Part shown: positions 45,388 to 54,964 of the stretch, one piece after another
How the letters are laid out: each line of letters starts with the position of its first letter
Position numbering within the stretch: position 1 is the stretch's first letter
Assembly (NCBI GenBank): GCA_023384455.1
Contig: JAHDWH010000002.1
Span: forward strand, 1 to 64,000
Direction: 5' to 3'
DNA: 64,000 nucleotides
DNA from: Caldilineaceae bacterium
Lineage (GTDB): Bacteria > Chloroflexota > Anaerolineae > Caldilineales > Caldilineaceae
Program-made: the position numbers and the translations under genes
Notes under the pieces: model-generated
What the model was told of the DNA's origin: nothing
The model's database searches: none
The model's input: only the letters and a program-made list of their open reading frames with translations

Positions 45388-45590
45388 AACCCGCTCAGTT
45401 TCTCCTTTCGCGGCTTTCCTTGGGATTGCCCACAGCTCAATTGCTGTGAACAGAAAGAGCGAGAGACCACTTTCTACAGTGCTCCCTCGCTGCAGGCCGG
45501 AACGATTTTAGCACAAATGCAGCCCGGTGGCAAAAAATGGGAGGGGGGCAGGCGTTATGAATTAGGAAATGCACCCCGGATGGCTGAGAT

Positions 45591-45619
45591 TTGGCAAAGT
45601 AGAACGATGAGGGTATACT
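45591..45619 (+). promoter_or_regulatory. Promoter of the tRNA-Pro gene
   Basis: TTGGCA, a 17-base spacer and TATACT, the last base 10 bases before the mature tRNA 5' end. Good match to the sigma70 consensus. Confidence 0.75.
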
Positions 45620-45629
45620 GAGAGGACGG

Positions 45630-45706
<77 letters not shown>

Positions 45707-45708
45707 AC

Positions 45709-45742
45709 AAAAACCGGGTTTCTGACAGAAATCCGGTTTTTT
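45709..45742 (+). terminator. Terminator after tRNA-Pro
   Basis: AAAACCGGGTTTCTG, short loop, CAGAAATCCGGTTTTTT directly behind the tRNA CCA end, ending in a T-run. A similar hairpin motif occurs at 4180-4212. Confidence 0.8.
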
Positions 45743-45943
45743 GCGTCTTCCGTTAAAAAGAAGCAGACGGCCCAACGCCACAGCCTCCTGGCTGGTGGGC
45801 GTGCTGCCAGGCTGGCGACAGGGCACCCAAGACGACAAAGCCGCCAGCCAGCAAGAGAGAGAAGAATATACGCGAAGCCCATCTGAACCAGTGCAATGAT
45901 CAAAGCCTCAAAAGTGAGTTGCAAAAATGGATGGTATCTGCAT

Positions 45944-45982
45944 TATAATCAATAGAGCGCGCGTTTGGTTCTGCGCTCTATT
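45944..45982 (+). promoter_or_regulatory. Candidate -10 and leader hairpin of the BON-like gene
   Basis: TATAAT at 45944-45949 with TTGCAA-like sequence about 19 bases earlier. Directly downstream is an exact 10-bp inverted repeat (AATAGAGCGC ... GCGCTCTATT, 45951-45982), which would lie at the very start of the transcript or act as an operator. The 5' leader is about 90 bases long. Before this, 45750-45940 contains no recognisable gene. Confidence 0.45.
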
Positions 45983-46041
45983 GGGTGTCTGCTGGCAATG
46001 TTTTGTCTATTTCAATCTGATTAAACATCAGGAGGGGCACA

Positions 46042-46293
46042 GTGGCTACACTATTCAAGCAGAAGTACGATGATGGCAAACTGGGCGAAGTCGTGGAGAA
46101 GGCGCTGAACGACGATCCATCGGTCTACATAACCGGTCTGGTCGTTGTCAGCAGTAAGGGGGTTGTTCGGCTGGCGGGCAACGCCAGGGACAGTCTCTCC
46201 AAACGTCATGCAGTTGAAACCGCGCACCGCTCGATAGAGCGGGCAAAGCTGACTTTTCAGCGCATCGAAGATGAGATACTTTTGATGAGCTAA
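46042..46293 (+). CDS. Small BON-domain-like protein
   Basis: Starts at GTG 46042 behind CAGGAGGGG. The 83-residue product (KLGEVVEKALNDDPSVYITGL, VVRLAGNARDSLSKRHAVE) follows the BON domain pattern of strand-helix repeats, a fold thought to contact phospholipid or other ligands in osmotic-stress and pore proteins. There is no signal peptide, so it is probably cytoplasmic. The function is unknown. Confidence 0.65.
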   Translation: MATLFKQKYDDGKLGEVVEKALNDDPSVYITGLVVVSSKGVVRLAGNARDSLSKRHAVETAHRSIERAKLTFQRIEDEILLMS

Positions 46294-46316
46294 TCCCGTA
46301 TTCTGTTGCATGCAAA

Positions 46317-46420
46317 ATAGGGATAGGGGGGAGCCGTAAGGCTCCTCCCCTCCCACACCACCGGACATGTGGATCCCCATCCGGCGATTCGACTGTGTGA
46401 TGGCGACAGTGAAATGTCGC
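46317..46420 (-). mobile_element. 3' remnant of a group II intron (domains V-VI)
   Basis: On the minus strand the sequence has the arrangement of group II intron domain V, GAATCGCCGGATGGGGATCC then ACATGTCCGGTGGTGTGGGA, with CCGGA pairing TCCGG. A domain-VI-like GC-rich hairpin (AGGAGCCTTACGGCTCCT) follows, and a 3' end reading CCCTAT. Related bacterial introns have GAACCGCCGTATAC..., from memory. No intact reverse transcriptase is present. The remaining sequence to about 46690 is coding-poor and may be further degenerate intron. It ends before narX, so the intron is a fragment. Confidence 0.55.
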
Positions 46421-46763
46421 GTTGTACCATTTCTTTATTCAGTTACAGCGAATTCAGTTACATCGATAACGCCTCCTCCGTGGACGCGTATCCCCGGCCT
46501 TCAGCCTACTCTCCCTGTCCAGCCTGCCCCTGCCCTCCTTCGACAGATGTCGGTTGCCTACGTTATCCCGCCTCTTTCCTCTCAACTCCTCAGCTATTTG
46601 ACCCTTCGCCCTGTAGCAGGCTTTCATCCCCCGTCCCGGATGGTCGTAACTCCATCGACTCCTATGGCCTCTGCTGATGACGCGGAAAGAGATAATTGCC
46701 GCTTGCAATCGGGGTATGGTTGTAAGCATGACGGCAGTACAGCAGACAGAATTGAGCGATTTC

Positions 46764-46789
46764 ATTATAGGCCCGGACGGGCCTATAAT
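46764..46789. promoter_or_regulatory. Perfect 12-bp palindrome upstream of the NarX-like kinase
   Basis: ATTATAGGCCCG, two bases (GA), CGGGCCTATAAT. The right half includes a TATAAT at 46784-46789, about 47 bases ahead of the narX start, so it may be an operator over a -10, or an intrinsic hairpin. No good -35 is visible at the proper distance. Confidence 0.5.
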
Positions 46790-46835
46790 GGGGTTGAAAC
46801 CATTTCCCATGGGCTTCTTGCATCGGAGTTGCGAT

Positions 46836-48833
46836 ATGAGATATCTATCCGTGAGTATCGCCACCCTGCGGGGAAGGTTGGCTATCCTCTTCCTCGCCTT
46901 TGCGCTGCTGGTCAACATCTCGGTTGTCGCCACCTTCCGGGCGCTCGAAGCGCAGAGGCAAGACGCGCTCATCGTCAATCTGGCCGGTCGCCAGCGTATG
47001 TTGATCCAATTGATGGACCGGTTGGCGCTGCAGAGCGCGCCCACCGACAGCCATCTGACCGATCTGCGCCAGGCCGAATCCACCTTTGCGGCCACCCTCA
47101 GCGCCCTGCGCGACGGCGGCGACGCGCCCGACCTGCATAATCGGCGCGTAATACTCCCCCCAACCCGCGACCCGATTATCACGGCTGAATTGGACCTTAT
47201 GAGCGCTATGTGGGCCGACTTTCAGCCCGGGCTGGAACGCCTTGCCAACGACACGCTCCCCAGCCCCGAGCTATCCGCTGCCCTGCAAAATGTCGAGACA
47301 CAGGCCGCGTCTCTGGCCCAACAGGCCGATACCCTCGTCCGCCTGTACGAGGCCAGCGCCACACAAAAGATCATCTGGCCGCGTCGCCTGCAAATTGGGT
47401 TTTTCGCTTGCGCCATCCTTCTGCTGGCGTTGGGCGCGTGGATGACCTACGCCTCCGTCCTCCGGCCACTGGTCGCATTGCAGGCGGTCGCCCAGCGCAT
47501 GGGCGCCGGCGACCTGGACACGCCAGTCCAGGTGTCCGGACCCCAGGAGATCGATACGCTGGTGCAGGCCTTTGACGCCATGCGCGGCCAACTGCTGGCT
47601 TCCCGGCGCGAGCTGACCCAGTGGGCGGAGACCCTGGAACAGCGGGTGGCGCAGCGCACAGGCGCGCTTGACGCGCTCTACGAGGTCAGCCAGGAGATTT
47701 CTGCACGCCTCGAACTTTCCCAGGTGCTGCGGCTGATCACCGAGAAGGCACGCCAACTGCTCGGGGCCGAAGTGGCTACACTCTGTCTGCTGCAGGGCGA
47801 CGGCCAGACCCTGGCCCTGGGCGCACACAGCGGGACGGCTCAGGCCGTCGTCGAGCGTGAGACCGGGGCGCGCAGCGAACCGGTGCGCCAGGTGCTGGCC
47901 CGCCGCGAGGCCCTGCTCTGCGACGCGGAACAGTGCAGCCAGTTCTGCGGCATTTTGTCCGCCTCCCATCGCGTCAGCCACATGGCCGCGCCGCTGCGGG
48001 CCGGCGGGCGGGTCATCGGCGCGCTGTGCGTCGGCAGTTCCCAGTCCCTGGCCTTTACGCCCGAAGGCGGACGCCTGTTGACCAAGCTGGCGAACTCCGC
48101 GGCTGTGGCGCTGGAGAACGCGCGCCTGTACGCCCAGGCCGAGCGCGTGGCCACCCTGGAAGAGCGCCAGCGCATCGCCGCGGATATGCACGACGGGCTG
48201 GCGCAGACCCTGAGCTATCTTGTCCACCGGGTCGAGCAGGCGACGGAACTGGCCGAGGCCCGGCAGAGCGAGGAAGTCGCCCAAGCGCTGAAATCCACGA
48301 GCGCCACCCTGTGCCAGGCCTCCCGAGAGGTCCGCCAATCCATCGCCCGGCTGGAAGGCGCGCCATCGCGCCGGCCTCTGGAATCCCGGTTGAGTGAGAT
48401 GGTGGACGAATTTCAAAAGGACGACGGGCCGCCGGTGGGGCTGGAAGTAGGACTGACAGCGCCGCTGTTCGCGCCGCCAGAGGAGGCAGAACAGGCGCTG
48501 CGCGTGGTGCGCGAGGCGCTGTTGAACGCCCAGCGCCACGCCCAGGCCCAGCGTATCGTCGTCCGGCTGGAGCAGGAGGATGGGGAGGTGAGGGCGAGTG
48601 TGCAGGACGACGGGCGGGGTTTCGATCCACAATCCTTGCCGGCAGACAACGGCCACTTTGGTCTGAGCATTATGCGGGCCCGGGCGGCCCGACTTGGCGG
48701 CCAGCTCGCCATTCATTCGGCGGCCGGCCAGGGGACACGGGTGACGCTGGCGTGGCCCGTGCGCGGGGGGACTACTACTCCCTACCAGCCAGGAACTAAC
48801 GCACATACGTTAGTCGGTCGGCCAACCAACTGA
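46836..48833 (+). CDS. narX: NarX-like sensor histidine kinase
   Basis: The start is ATG 46836 (MRYLSVSIATLRGRL) after GGAGTTGCG; the longer ORF lies in the repeat-rich leader. The 665-residue product has a first helix (LAILFLAFALLVNISVVATF), a periplasmic sensor with the P-box-like VNLAGRQRMLIQ seen in NarX/NarQ, a second helix (IGFFACAILLLALGAWMTYA) followed by HAMP, a GAF-like domain, a HisKA_3 phospho-acceptor (RQRIAADMHDGLAQTLSYL) and a HATPase (REALLNAQRHAQ, DDGRGFDP). It probably senses nitrate/nitrite and phosphorylates the NarL-like protein encoded next to it. Confidence 0.88.
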   Translation: MRYLSVSIATLRGRLAILFLAFALLVNISVVATFRALEAQRQDALIVNLAGRQRMLIQLMDRLALQSAPTDSHLTDLRQAESTFAATLSALRDGGDAPDLHNRRVILPPTRDPIITAELDLMSAMWADFQPGLERLANDTLPSPELSAALQNVETQAASLAQQADTLVRLYEASATQKIIWPRRLQIGFFACAILLLALGAWMTYASVLRPLVALQAVAQRMGAGDLDTPVQVSGPQEIDTLVQAFDAMRGQLLASRRELTQWAETLEQRVAQRTGALDALYEVSQEISARLELSQVLRLITEKARQLLGAEVATLCLLQGDGQTLALGAHSGTAQAVVERETGARSEPVRQVLARREALLCDAEQCSQFCGILSASHRVSHMAAPLRAGGRVIGALCVGSSQSLAFTPEGGRLLTKLANSAAVALENARLYAQAERVATLEERQRIAADMHDGLAQTLSYLVHRVEQATELAEARQSEEVAQALKSTSATLCQASREVRQSIARLEGAPSRRPLESRLSEMVDEFQKDDGPPVGLEVGLTAPLFAPPEEAEQALRVVREALLNAQRHAQAQRIVVRLEQEDGEVRASVQDDGRGFDPQSLPADNGHFGLSIMRARAARLGGQLAIHSAAGQGTRVTLAWPVRGGTTTPYQPGTNAHTLVGRPTN

Positions 48834-48888
48834 AACGTGAAGCGTGAAGTGTCGTCACGTGATCTCACGTTTCACGTCTTCACGTTTC
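48832..48888. repeat. ACGTTTCACG hairpin element, narX-narL gap
   Basis: GAAACGTGAAGCGTGAAGTG then GATCTCACGTTTCACGTC. Sixth copy; it begins inside the last codon of narX. Confidence 0.6.
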
Positions 48889-48948
48889 CGCACGCAAATC
48901 GTGACTCCGTCACCTTACGGGGTGAACAATACGGGGGGGGGGATAGTG

Positions 48949-49611
48949 GTGAATAATAGGGAGCGGATTCGCGTGTTGCTGGCCGACGACCACAGCCTGT
49001 TCCGCGAGGGGCTGGCCGGCATCCTGAATGCCCAGCCGGATTTCGAGGTGGTCGGCGAGGCGAGTGACGGCCTGGAGGCGCTGGTCAAGGCCCGCAGCCT
49101 TATCCCCGATCTGGTGCTGATGGACATCGGCATGCCCGGCGGTGACGGGCTGGAGGCCACGTGGCGGGTCAAGCAGGAGCTGCCCGGGGTTACCATCGTC
49201 GTCCTGACCGTGCGGGACGACGAGGAAAAACTCTTCGCGGCCATCAAGGCCGGCGCCCAGGGGTATCTGCTGAAGGACATTCACGCCCGAACAATGGTGG
49301 AAATGCTGCGGGGCGCGGTGCGCGGGGAGGCCGCCATCACCCCTGGGCTGGCCGGCTGCCTGCTGGAAGAGTTCCGGCGGTTGAGCCAGCACACGCCCGC
49401 TGCTCCCGAAAAAGAGGCGACGGGTCTGACACACCGGGAGCAGGAGGTTCTCTGCTTGGTCGCTGAAGGTGATTTCGACAAGGTCATCGCTGAAAAGCTG
49501 TACCTGAGCGTGTACACGGTCAAGGGCCATATGCGCAACATCCTGGCCAAACTCCACGCCCGCAACCGCCACGACGCGGCGCGCCTGGCCCGGGATAGGG
49601 GGTTGTTGTAG
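48949..49611 (+). CDS. narL: NarL-family response regulator
   Basis: A 220-residue two-domain regulator. The receiver has the acidic pair in VLLADDHSLFREG and the phosphoaspartate in DLVLMDIGMPGGDG. The C-terminal LuxR-type helix-turn-helix reads LTHREQEVLCLVAEGD ... VKGHMRNILAKLHARNRHDA. GTG 48949 is chosen because it begins the conserved fold; upstream codons run through an all-G stretch. It lies next to a NarX-like kinase and ahead of nar genes, so it probably activates them under nitrate. Confidence 0.9.
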   Translation: MNNRERIRVLLADDHSLFREGLAGILNAQPDFEVVGEASDGLEALVKARSLIPDLVLMDIGMPGGDGLEATWRVKQELPGVTIVVLTVRDDEEKLFAAIKAGAQGYLLKDIHARTMVEMLRGAVRGEAAITPGLAGCLLEEFRRLSQHTPAAPEKEATGLTHREQEVLCLVAEGDFDKVIAEKLYLSVYTVKGHMRNILAKLHARNRHDAARLARDRGLL

Positions 49612-49623
49612 GCCGAGTTATAT

Positions 49624-49735
49624 TTGACAGGGTGACATTTTCGCCCTATCACCCTGTCACCCGCTCACCCCGTCACCTTGTCAAGTATAGAACCGGTTCT
49701 TCTGCTTGAGAGTGGTCAAAAGACCGCTCTTTTTT
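49624..49735 (+). terminator. Hairpins after narL
   Basis: Two stem-loops: TGACAGGGTGA with its complement TCACCCTGTCA (49625-49662), and AGAGTGGTC-AAAA-GACCGCTCT followed by TTTTTT (49709-49735), a good intrinsic terminator. Between them lies a 12-base palindrome (AGAACCGGTTCT). The narXL transcript therefore probably ends here. Confidence 0.65.
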
Positions 49736-49885
49736 AGTTCCTCCGAGAGTTCCCCGAGGGGTTGGCAGGGCGGGTTGCCTGGCGTATCATAGCTCTAGCC
49801 TCGCTGCCGCAACTGCGGACGGACCTTCGATTTTTTCTCCGCCGCTGTGATCGACTTCTGGTGCGGCCAGAACAAATACAAAACT

Positions 49886-50275
49886 ATGAATCTCCCAAAG
49901 CGCGTCCTACTTCTATGTGGTCAATCGCTCCTGGCCGAGGCCCTGAAAAATATTTTAGAACCGTTGCAGGGTGTGAAACTGGTTGGTCCGTGGACGACTG
50001 AGAGCGCCACTCTGAAACGGATCAGGCAAGACGAGGCAGGAGGCGTGTTCGATCTGATTCTGATTGCTGATAGCCGGGGTGAGTCCGAGGCAACGCTGGT
50101 AGGTCAGATTATGGAAGATTATCCCGATTTGCCCGTCGCACGGATCGGCCTGGACGACAACGAGATTCACCTGTATACCTCTCGTGCGCTGCCCGCCCGC
50201 CGCGCCGACCTGATTGAACTCATAGAGAGCCTGCCCGTCCGCCAGCGCCCACGACAAAGCGAAAGTTCATCCTGA
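49886..50275 (+). CDS. Receiver-like protein upstream of narC
   Basis: The start is ATG 49886 (MNLPKRVLLLCGQSLL). The 129-residue protein follows the REC fold: RVLLLCG as beta-1, FDLILIADSRGES near the phospho-acceptor position, then PVARIGLDDNE and a C-terminal helix. The acidic pair expected at the end of beta-1 is missing (CGQ), so phosphorylation is doubtful and it may be a pseudo-receiver. It ends 18 bases before the NarC-like cytochrome gene and may share its transcript. Confidence 0.6.
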   Translation: MNLPKRVLLLCGQSLLAEALKNILEPLQGVKLVGPWTTESATLKRIRQDEAGGVFDLILIADSRGESEATLVGQIMEDYPDLPVARIGLDDNEIHLYTSRALPARRADLIELIESLPVRQRPRQSESSS

Positions 50276-50293
50276 AACGATGGAGGTCAGCAC

Positions 50294-51193
50294 ATGCAAT
50301 TCATCGATCTTTTCGGTTTCTGGCGTAAAGTGGGCGCGCTGTGCGTGGCGGGGCTGCTCGTGGCAGGGGTGGCCGCTGTCGTCAACGCCGCGCCCCTGGC
50401 CCAGTCGGCAAGTGACGGCGAGGCGCTCTTCAAAGCCCAGTGTGTCGCCTGCCACACCATCGGCGGCGGCAATCTGGTGGGACCGGACCTGCAAGGCGTG
50501 ACCGGGCGGCAGGAGCGGGCCTGGTTGGAACGCTGGATCCGGGAGCCAGACAAGATGCTGGCCGAAGGCGACCCCATCGCCACCCAACTCCTGCAAGAAT
50601 CCAACAACGTGCCTATGCCGAACCTGGGGCTGACGGAGACGCAGGTCGCTTCCCTGCTTGCCTATCTGGAAAGCCAGGCAGGAGGTGCCACAGCCCCAGA
50701 ATCAGCCCCACAATCAGCCCCACAATCAGCCCCAGATCAGGCTCAGGTCACCCTTCCCGTGGGCGCCCCGGCTATTGGCCGGTCCCTCTTCACCGGCAGT
50801 ATGCGCTTTGCCAACGGCGGCCCGCCCTGTATGGGCTGTCACAGCATCGCCGGGCTGGGCGCATTGGGCGGCGGCGCACTGGGACCAGATTTAACTCCGG
50901 CCTTCAACAAATTTGGCGAAACGGGCCTGGCAAACTTTTTGGCCACGTCACCCACGTTGACGATGAACGCCGTGTGGACCCGTCAACCACTCACTCCCGA
51001 CGAACAGGCCAGCATATGGTCTTTCCTGCGCCAGGCTTCTGTGACGGAGCGACCCATCCAGGCCCTGGGCCAACTGTCCGCGTTGGCCATCGTCGGTGCC
51101 GCTGTTCTGATCTTCCTGGCACATCTCTACTGGCGCAAGCGTCTGGTTGCCGTGCGGCGGCCACTCGTCGAGCGGGCGCGTATCTCTGCATGA
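50294..51193 (+). CDS. narC: Membrane-anchored diheme cytochrome c, NarC-like
   Basis: A 299-residue protein. N-terminal signal helix (VGALCVAGLLVAGVAAVVNA), heme site CVACH near residue 50, a short linker with repeated QSAP units (12-base tandem repeats in the DNA), heme site CMGCH near 177 and a C-terminal membrane helix (SALAIVGAAVLIFLAHLYW) with a basic tail. In Thermus a diheme cytochrome c, NarC, is encoded just ahead of narG and connects NarGHI to its donors; that organisation is reproduced here. Similar cytochromes also accompany nitrite oxidoreductases. The protein is longer than Thermus NarC. Confidence 0.8.
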   Translation: MQFIDLFGFWRKVGALCVAGLLVAGVAAVVNAAPLAQSASDGEALFKAQCVACHTIGGGNLVGPDLQGVTGRQERAWLERWIREPDKMLAEGDPIATQLLQESNNVPMPNLGLTETQVASLLAYLESQAGGATAPESAPQSAPQSAPDQAQVTLPVGAPAIGRSLFTGSMRFANGGPPCMGCHSIAGLGALGGGALGPDLTPAFNKFGETGLANFLATSPTLTMNAVWTRQPLTPDEQASIWSFLRQASVTERPIQALGQLSALAIVGAAVLIFLAHLYWRKRLVAVRRPLVERARISA

Positions 51194-51214
51194 CCACTTT
51201 GGGAGGATATTGAC

Positions 51215-54200
51215 ATGGGCTGGATTCAGGACATCATTAATCCAAAGGCACGCGAGTGGGAGGAATTCTATCGCAACCGCTGGCAGCACGACAACGTCAT
51301 CCGCTCGACCCACGGCGTCAACTGCACCGGTGGCTGCTCGTGGGCCATCTACGTCAAGGACGGCATCATCACCTGGGAGATGCAGCAGATCGACTATCCC
51401 CTGCTGGAAACCGGACTGCCGCCCTACGAGCCTCGGGGCTGTCAGCGGGGCATCTCGGCTTCGTGGTATGTCTATAGCCCCATCCGCGTCAAGTACCCCT
51501 ATGCCCGGGGCGCGCTGATCGATCTGTGGCGCGATGCCAAGACCGACTACGCCAACCCGATTGAGGCCTGGGCTTCGATTGTCGAGGACGAGAGCAAGCG
51601 CGCCCGCTTTCAGAAGGCCCGGGGCAAAGGCGGCTTCCGTCGGGTGGCGTGGGAGGAGGTGCAGGAGCTGATCTCGGCCTCCTGTCTCTACACCGCCAAG
51701 AAGTGGGGGCCGGACCGCGTCTTCGGCTTCTCGCCCATCCCGGCCATGTCCTATCTCTCCTACGCCGCGGGGTCCCGCTTCCTGCAGCTCTTCGGCGGCG
51801 TCAATATGAGTTTCTACGACTGGTACGCGGACCTGCCCAACGCCTTCCCTGAAATCTGGGGTGACCAGACCGATGTGTGCGAGAGCGCCGATTGGTACAA
51901 CGCCAAGTATATCGTGGCCATGGGATCCAACCCCAACATGACACGCACACCGGACGTGCATTTCATCGCCGAGGCCCGGCACCAGGGCACGAAGTTTGTG
52001 GTCATCGCCCCGGATCTAAATCAGGCGGCCAAGTATTCCGATTGGTGGATTCCGGTGAAGCCCGGCACCGACACCGCCCTGTGGATGGCGATCAACCACG
52101 TCATCCTCAAAGAGTTCTACGTGGATCGCCAGGTTCCCTATTTCGAGGACTACGTCACCCGCTACACCGACGGCCCCTTCCTCGTGGAACTCCAGCCCAA
52201 CGGAGACGGCAGCTACCAGGCCGACCAGTTGTTGCGCGCCAACCGCCTGGAACGTTACGAGAAGGAGGACAACGGCGATTGGAAGCTGCTGATGCTGGAC
52301 AAGCAGAGCGGCCAGCCCAAGATGCCCAAGGGCACGGTTGGCTTCCGCTGGAAGACGGAGAAGGGCAACTGGAACCTCAAGTTGGAAGATGGCCTGGACA
52401 ACAGCCCCATCGATCCGACCCTCTCCTTTTTCGATCAACACGACGAAGTGCTGCAAGTTGCCTACCACGAATTTGCCGAGGACGCAACCCACCTGCGGGG
52501 TATTCCCGTGCGCTACATCGAAACAAAAGAGGGGCGCGTGCCGGTGGCCACGGCCTTCGATCTGTTGATGGCCCAGTTCGGCGTGGGACGCGGCCTGCCC
52601 GGCGACTACGTGACCAGCTACGACGACCTCGGCCCCTACACCCCGGCCTGGCAGGAGCAGTACACGGGCATCGGGCGGGACACGGCCATCCGCCTGGCCC
52701 GGGAGTTTGCCAACAACGCCGAAGTCACCAATGGCCGCTCTATGATTATCATCGGCGCCAGCATCAACCACTGGTACAACAACAACCTGGCCTACCGCGC
52801 CCCCATCACCTCGCTCATCCTGTGTGGCTGCTGCGGGCGCAACGGCGGCGGTATGAACCACTATGTGGGCCAGGAAAAGCTGACCCTGGTGGCACCGTGG
52901 AGCAGTCTGGCCTTTGCCAGAGATTGGGGCAGCGTGCCGCGTCTCCAGCAGTCCCCCACCTGGCATTACGTCAACAGCGACCAGTGGCGCTACGAAGGCG
53001 ACTTCACCGACTACGCGCCCGTGCCGCCCAAGACCAGGTGGGCCAAAGGCCACGCTATGGACCTGGAAACTATGGCCGTGCGTCTGGGCTGGATGCCCTA
53101 CTACCCCCAGTTCAACCGCAACCCGATGGAGGTGCTGGCCGAAGCCGAGGCTTCCGGCGCCAAGACGGGCGCCGAGATTTCGGACTACACGGCGCAGCAG
53201 CTCAAGGACGGCGACCTGCACTTCGCGGTGGACGACCCGGACGCACAGGAGAATTGGCCCCGGGTCTGGTTCATCTGGCGCGGCAATGCCATGGCCTCCA
53301 GCGCCAAGGGCGCCGAGTTCTTCCAGCGCCACTATCTGGGCACCCACGACAACATCGTGGCCGAGGAACACGCCAAGGGCAAGGTCAAGAGCGTCACCTT
53401 CCGCGAGCCGGCCCCCCGGGGCAAGTTCGATCTGGTGGTGGACCTCAACTTCCGTATGGACACTTCGGCCCTCTACTCCGACATCGTCCTGCCGGCCGCC
53501 TTCTGGTACGAGAAAAACGACCTCAACAGCACTGATCTACACTCCTTTGTCCACCCGTTGGGCCAGGCGGTGCCGCCGGTGTGGGAGGCCAAGACCGACT
53601 ACGAAATTTTTAAGGGTTTCGCCAAGAAGGTCAGCGAGATGTCGCCCCTCGCCTTCCCGCAGCCGGTGCGGGATCTGGTGGCCGTGCCCTTGATGCACGA
53701 CACCCCCGACGAGCTGGCCCAGACCGCGCCGCTGGACTGGGCCAAAGGCGAGTGCGAGGCCATTCCCGGCAAGACTATGCCCCATTTCCGCGTGGTGGAG
53801 CGGGACTACGCCAACCTCTACAACCGCTTCATCTCCCTGGGCCCGAAGGTGCGCGAGGACGGCTTCAGCGGCAACGGCGTGCATATCCCGGCCAAAGAGT
53901 TCTACGACGAACTGCTGCAGAACCCAGTGGGCGGCTCGCCGGATCCCCGCCATCTGCGCTGTGTGGAATGGGGCGGCAAGAAGTACCCCAGCCTGGAAGA
54001 TGCCCTGGACGCGGCCAACGCCCTCCTGCACCTGGCGCCTGAGACCAACGGCGCCGTCTCGTACGCCGCCTTCAAGCACGAGGAGGAGGTGACGGGCGTG
54101 CCCCTGGTCGATCTGGCCGAGGGTGTGCGGGATGTGCGCATGACCTTCTTCGACCTGACCCGACAGGTGCGGCGCACGCTGATCAGCCCGTGCTGGTCGG

Positions 54201-54862
54201 GCAACGTCAACGACGGGCGGGCCTATGCGGCCTGGTGCATGAATGTGGAACGGCTCATCCCGTGGCGCACCCTGACCGGGCGGCAGCAGTTCTACGTGGA
54301 CCACCCATACTACATCGACTTTGGCGAACACCTGCCGACCTTCAAGCCCCGACTCAACCCCCGCAACACCGGCGACATCGTCAGCAGCCCGGTGGACGAC
54401 AAGAGCCTGGTGCTCAACTACATCACGCCCCACGGCAAGTGGAACATCCATTCCACGTACAAGGACAACCACCGCATGCTCACCCTTTCCCGGGGCATGG
54501 ATCCGATCTGGATCAACGACAAGGACGCCGAGAGGGTGGGGCTGAACGACAACGACTGGGTGGAGGTCTACAACGACAACGGGGTGGTCGTCACCCGGGT
54601 CAACGTCAGCGCCCGGGTGCAGTCGGGTATGTGTCTGTACTACCACGCGGTGGAGCGCACGATCTACATCCCCAAGTCCCAGGTGCGCGGCGGCAAACGG
54701 GCGGGCGGCCACAATAGCCTCACCCGCACCCGCATCAACCCGGTGCAACTGGCCGGCGGCTACGCACAGTTCACCTACGCCTTCAACTACTGGGGCCCCA
54801 TCGGCATCTTCACCCGGGATACGTACTGCGTGGTGCGCAAACTCGAAAAGCTGGAGTGGTAA
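51215..54862 (+). CDS. narG: Respiratory nitrate reductase alpha subunit
   Basis: A 1215-residue molybdopterin oxidoreductase. N-terminus [20 protein letters not shown] holds the H-x3-C-x3-C ligands of the FS0 cluster, followed by the further cysteine in EPRGCQRG. The conserved [20 protein letters not shown] lies near the molybdenum site. No twin-arginine signal is present, so this is a cytoplasm-facing NarG, as in E. coli and Thermus. Cytoplasmic-type nitrite oxidoreductases of the Nitrobacter/Nitrolancea group belong to the same family, so direction cannot be told from sequence. Context (narXL, narHJI) favours nitrate reduction. Confidence 0.95.
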   Translation: MGWIQDIINPKAREWEEFYRNRWQHDNVIRSTHGVNCTGGCSWAIYVKDGIITWEMQQIDYPLLETGLPPYEPRGCQRGISASWYVYSPIRVKYPYARGALIDLWRDAKTDYANPIEAWASIVEDESKRARFQKARGKGGFRRVAWEEVQELISASCLYTAKKWGPDRVFGFSPIPAMSYLSYAAGSRFLQLFGGVNMSFYDWYADLPNAFPEIWGDQTDVCESADWYNAKYIVAMGSNPNMTRTPDVHFIAEARHQGTKFVVIAPDLNQAAKYSDWWIPVKPGTDTALWMAINHVILKEFYVDRQVPYFEDYVTRYTDGPFLVELQPNGDGSYQADQLLRANRLERYEKEDNGDWKLLMLDKQSGQPKMPKGTVGFRWKTEKGNWNLKLEDGLDNSPIDPTLSFFDQHDEVLQVAYHEFAEDATHLRGIPVRYIETKEGRVPVATAFDLLMAQFGVGRGLPGDYVTSYDDLGPYTPAWQEQYTGIGRDTAIRLAREFANNAEVTNGRSMIIIGASINHWYNNNLAYRAPITSLILCGCCGRNGGGMNHYVGQEKLTLVAPWSSLAFARDWGSVPRLQQSPTWHYVNSDQWRYEGDFTDYAPVPPKTRWAKGHAMDLETMAVRLGWMPYYPQFNRNPMEVLAEAEASGAKTGAEISDYTAQQLKDGDLHFAVDDPDAQENWPRVWFIWRGNAMASSAKGAEFFQRHYLGTHDNIVAEEHAKGKVKSVTFREPAPRGKFDLVVDLNFRMDTSALYSDIVLPAAFWYEKNDLNSTDLHSFVHPLGQAVPPVWEAKTDYEIFKGFAKKVSEMSPLAFPQPVRDLVAVPLMHDTPDELAQTAPLDWAKGECEAIPGKTMPHFRVVERDYANLYNRFISLGPKVREDGFSGNGVHIPAKEFYDELLQNPVGGSPDPRHLRCVEWGGKKYPSLEDALDAANALLHLAPETNGAVSYAAFKHEEEVTGVPLVDLAEGVRDVRMTFFDLTRQVRRTLISPCWSGNVNDGRAYAAWCMNVERLIPWRTLTGRQQFYVDHPYYIDFGEHLPTFKPRLNPRNTGDIVSSPVDDKSLVLNYITPHGKWNIHSTYKDNHRMLTLSRGMDPIWINDKDAERVGLNDNDWVEVYNDNGVVVTRVNVSARVQSGMCLYYHAVERTIYIPKSQVRGGKRAGGHNSLTRTRINPVQLAGGYAQFTYAFNYWGPIGIFTRDTYCVVRKLEKLEW

Positions 54863-54964
54863 CACTGCCCTCACCCCTACCTCCATCCCTACCTCTCTCC
54901 CCACCTCTCTCCCCACATTTGGGGCAAAGGGCAGGGGTGAGAGCCACGTAAGGAGCCAATACCT

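Noticed and set aside
45388-45520. S6:S18 riboswitch-like leader motif
   Set aside because: A hairpin is present upstream of rpsF, but I could not identify the characteristic conserved bulge sequence.
46369-47182. ORFs 46369-46677 (+), 46367-47140 (+) and 46454-47182 (-)
   Set aside because: They run through the intron remnant and the narX 5' region and show no domain; the NarX-like frame explains the right part.
51215-54862. Calling the enzyme nitrite oxidoreductase
   Set aside because: Motifs are shared by both enzymes; the NarXL pair and NarJ/NarI context fit nitrate reduction better, but the alternative is noted.
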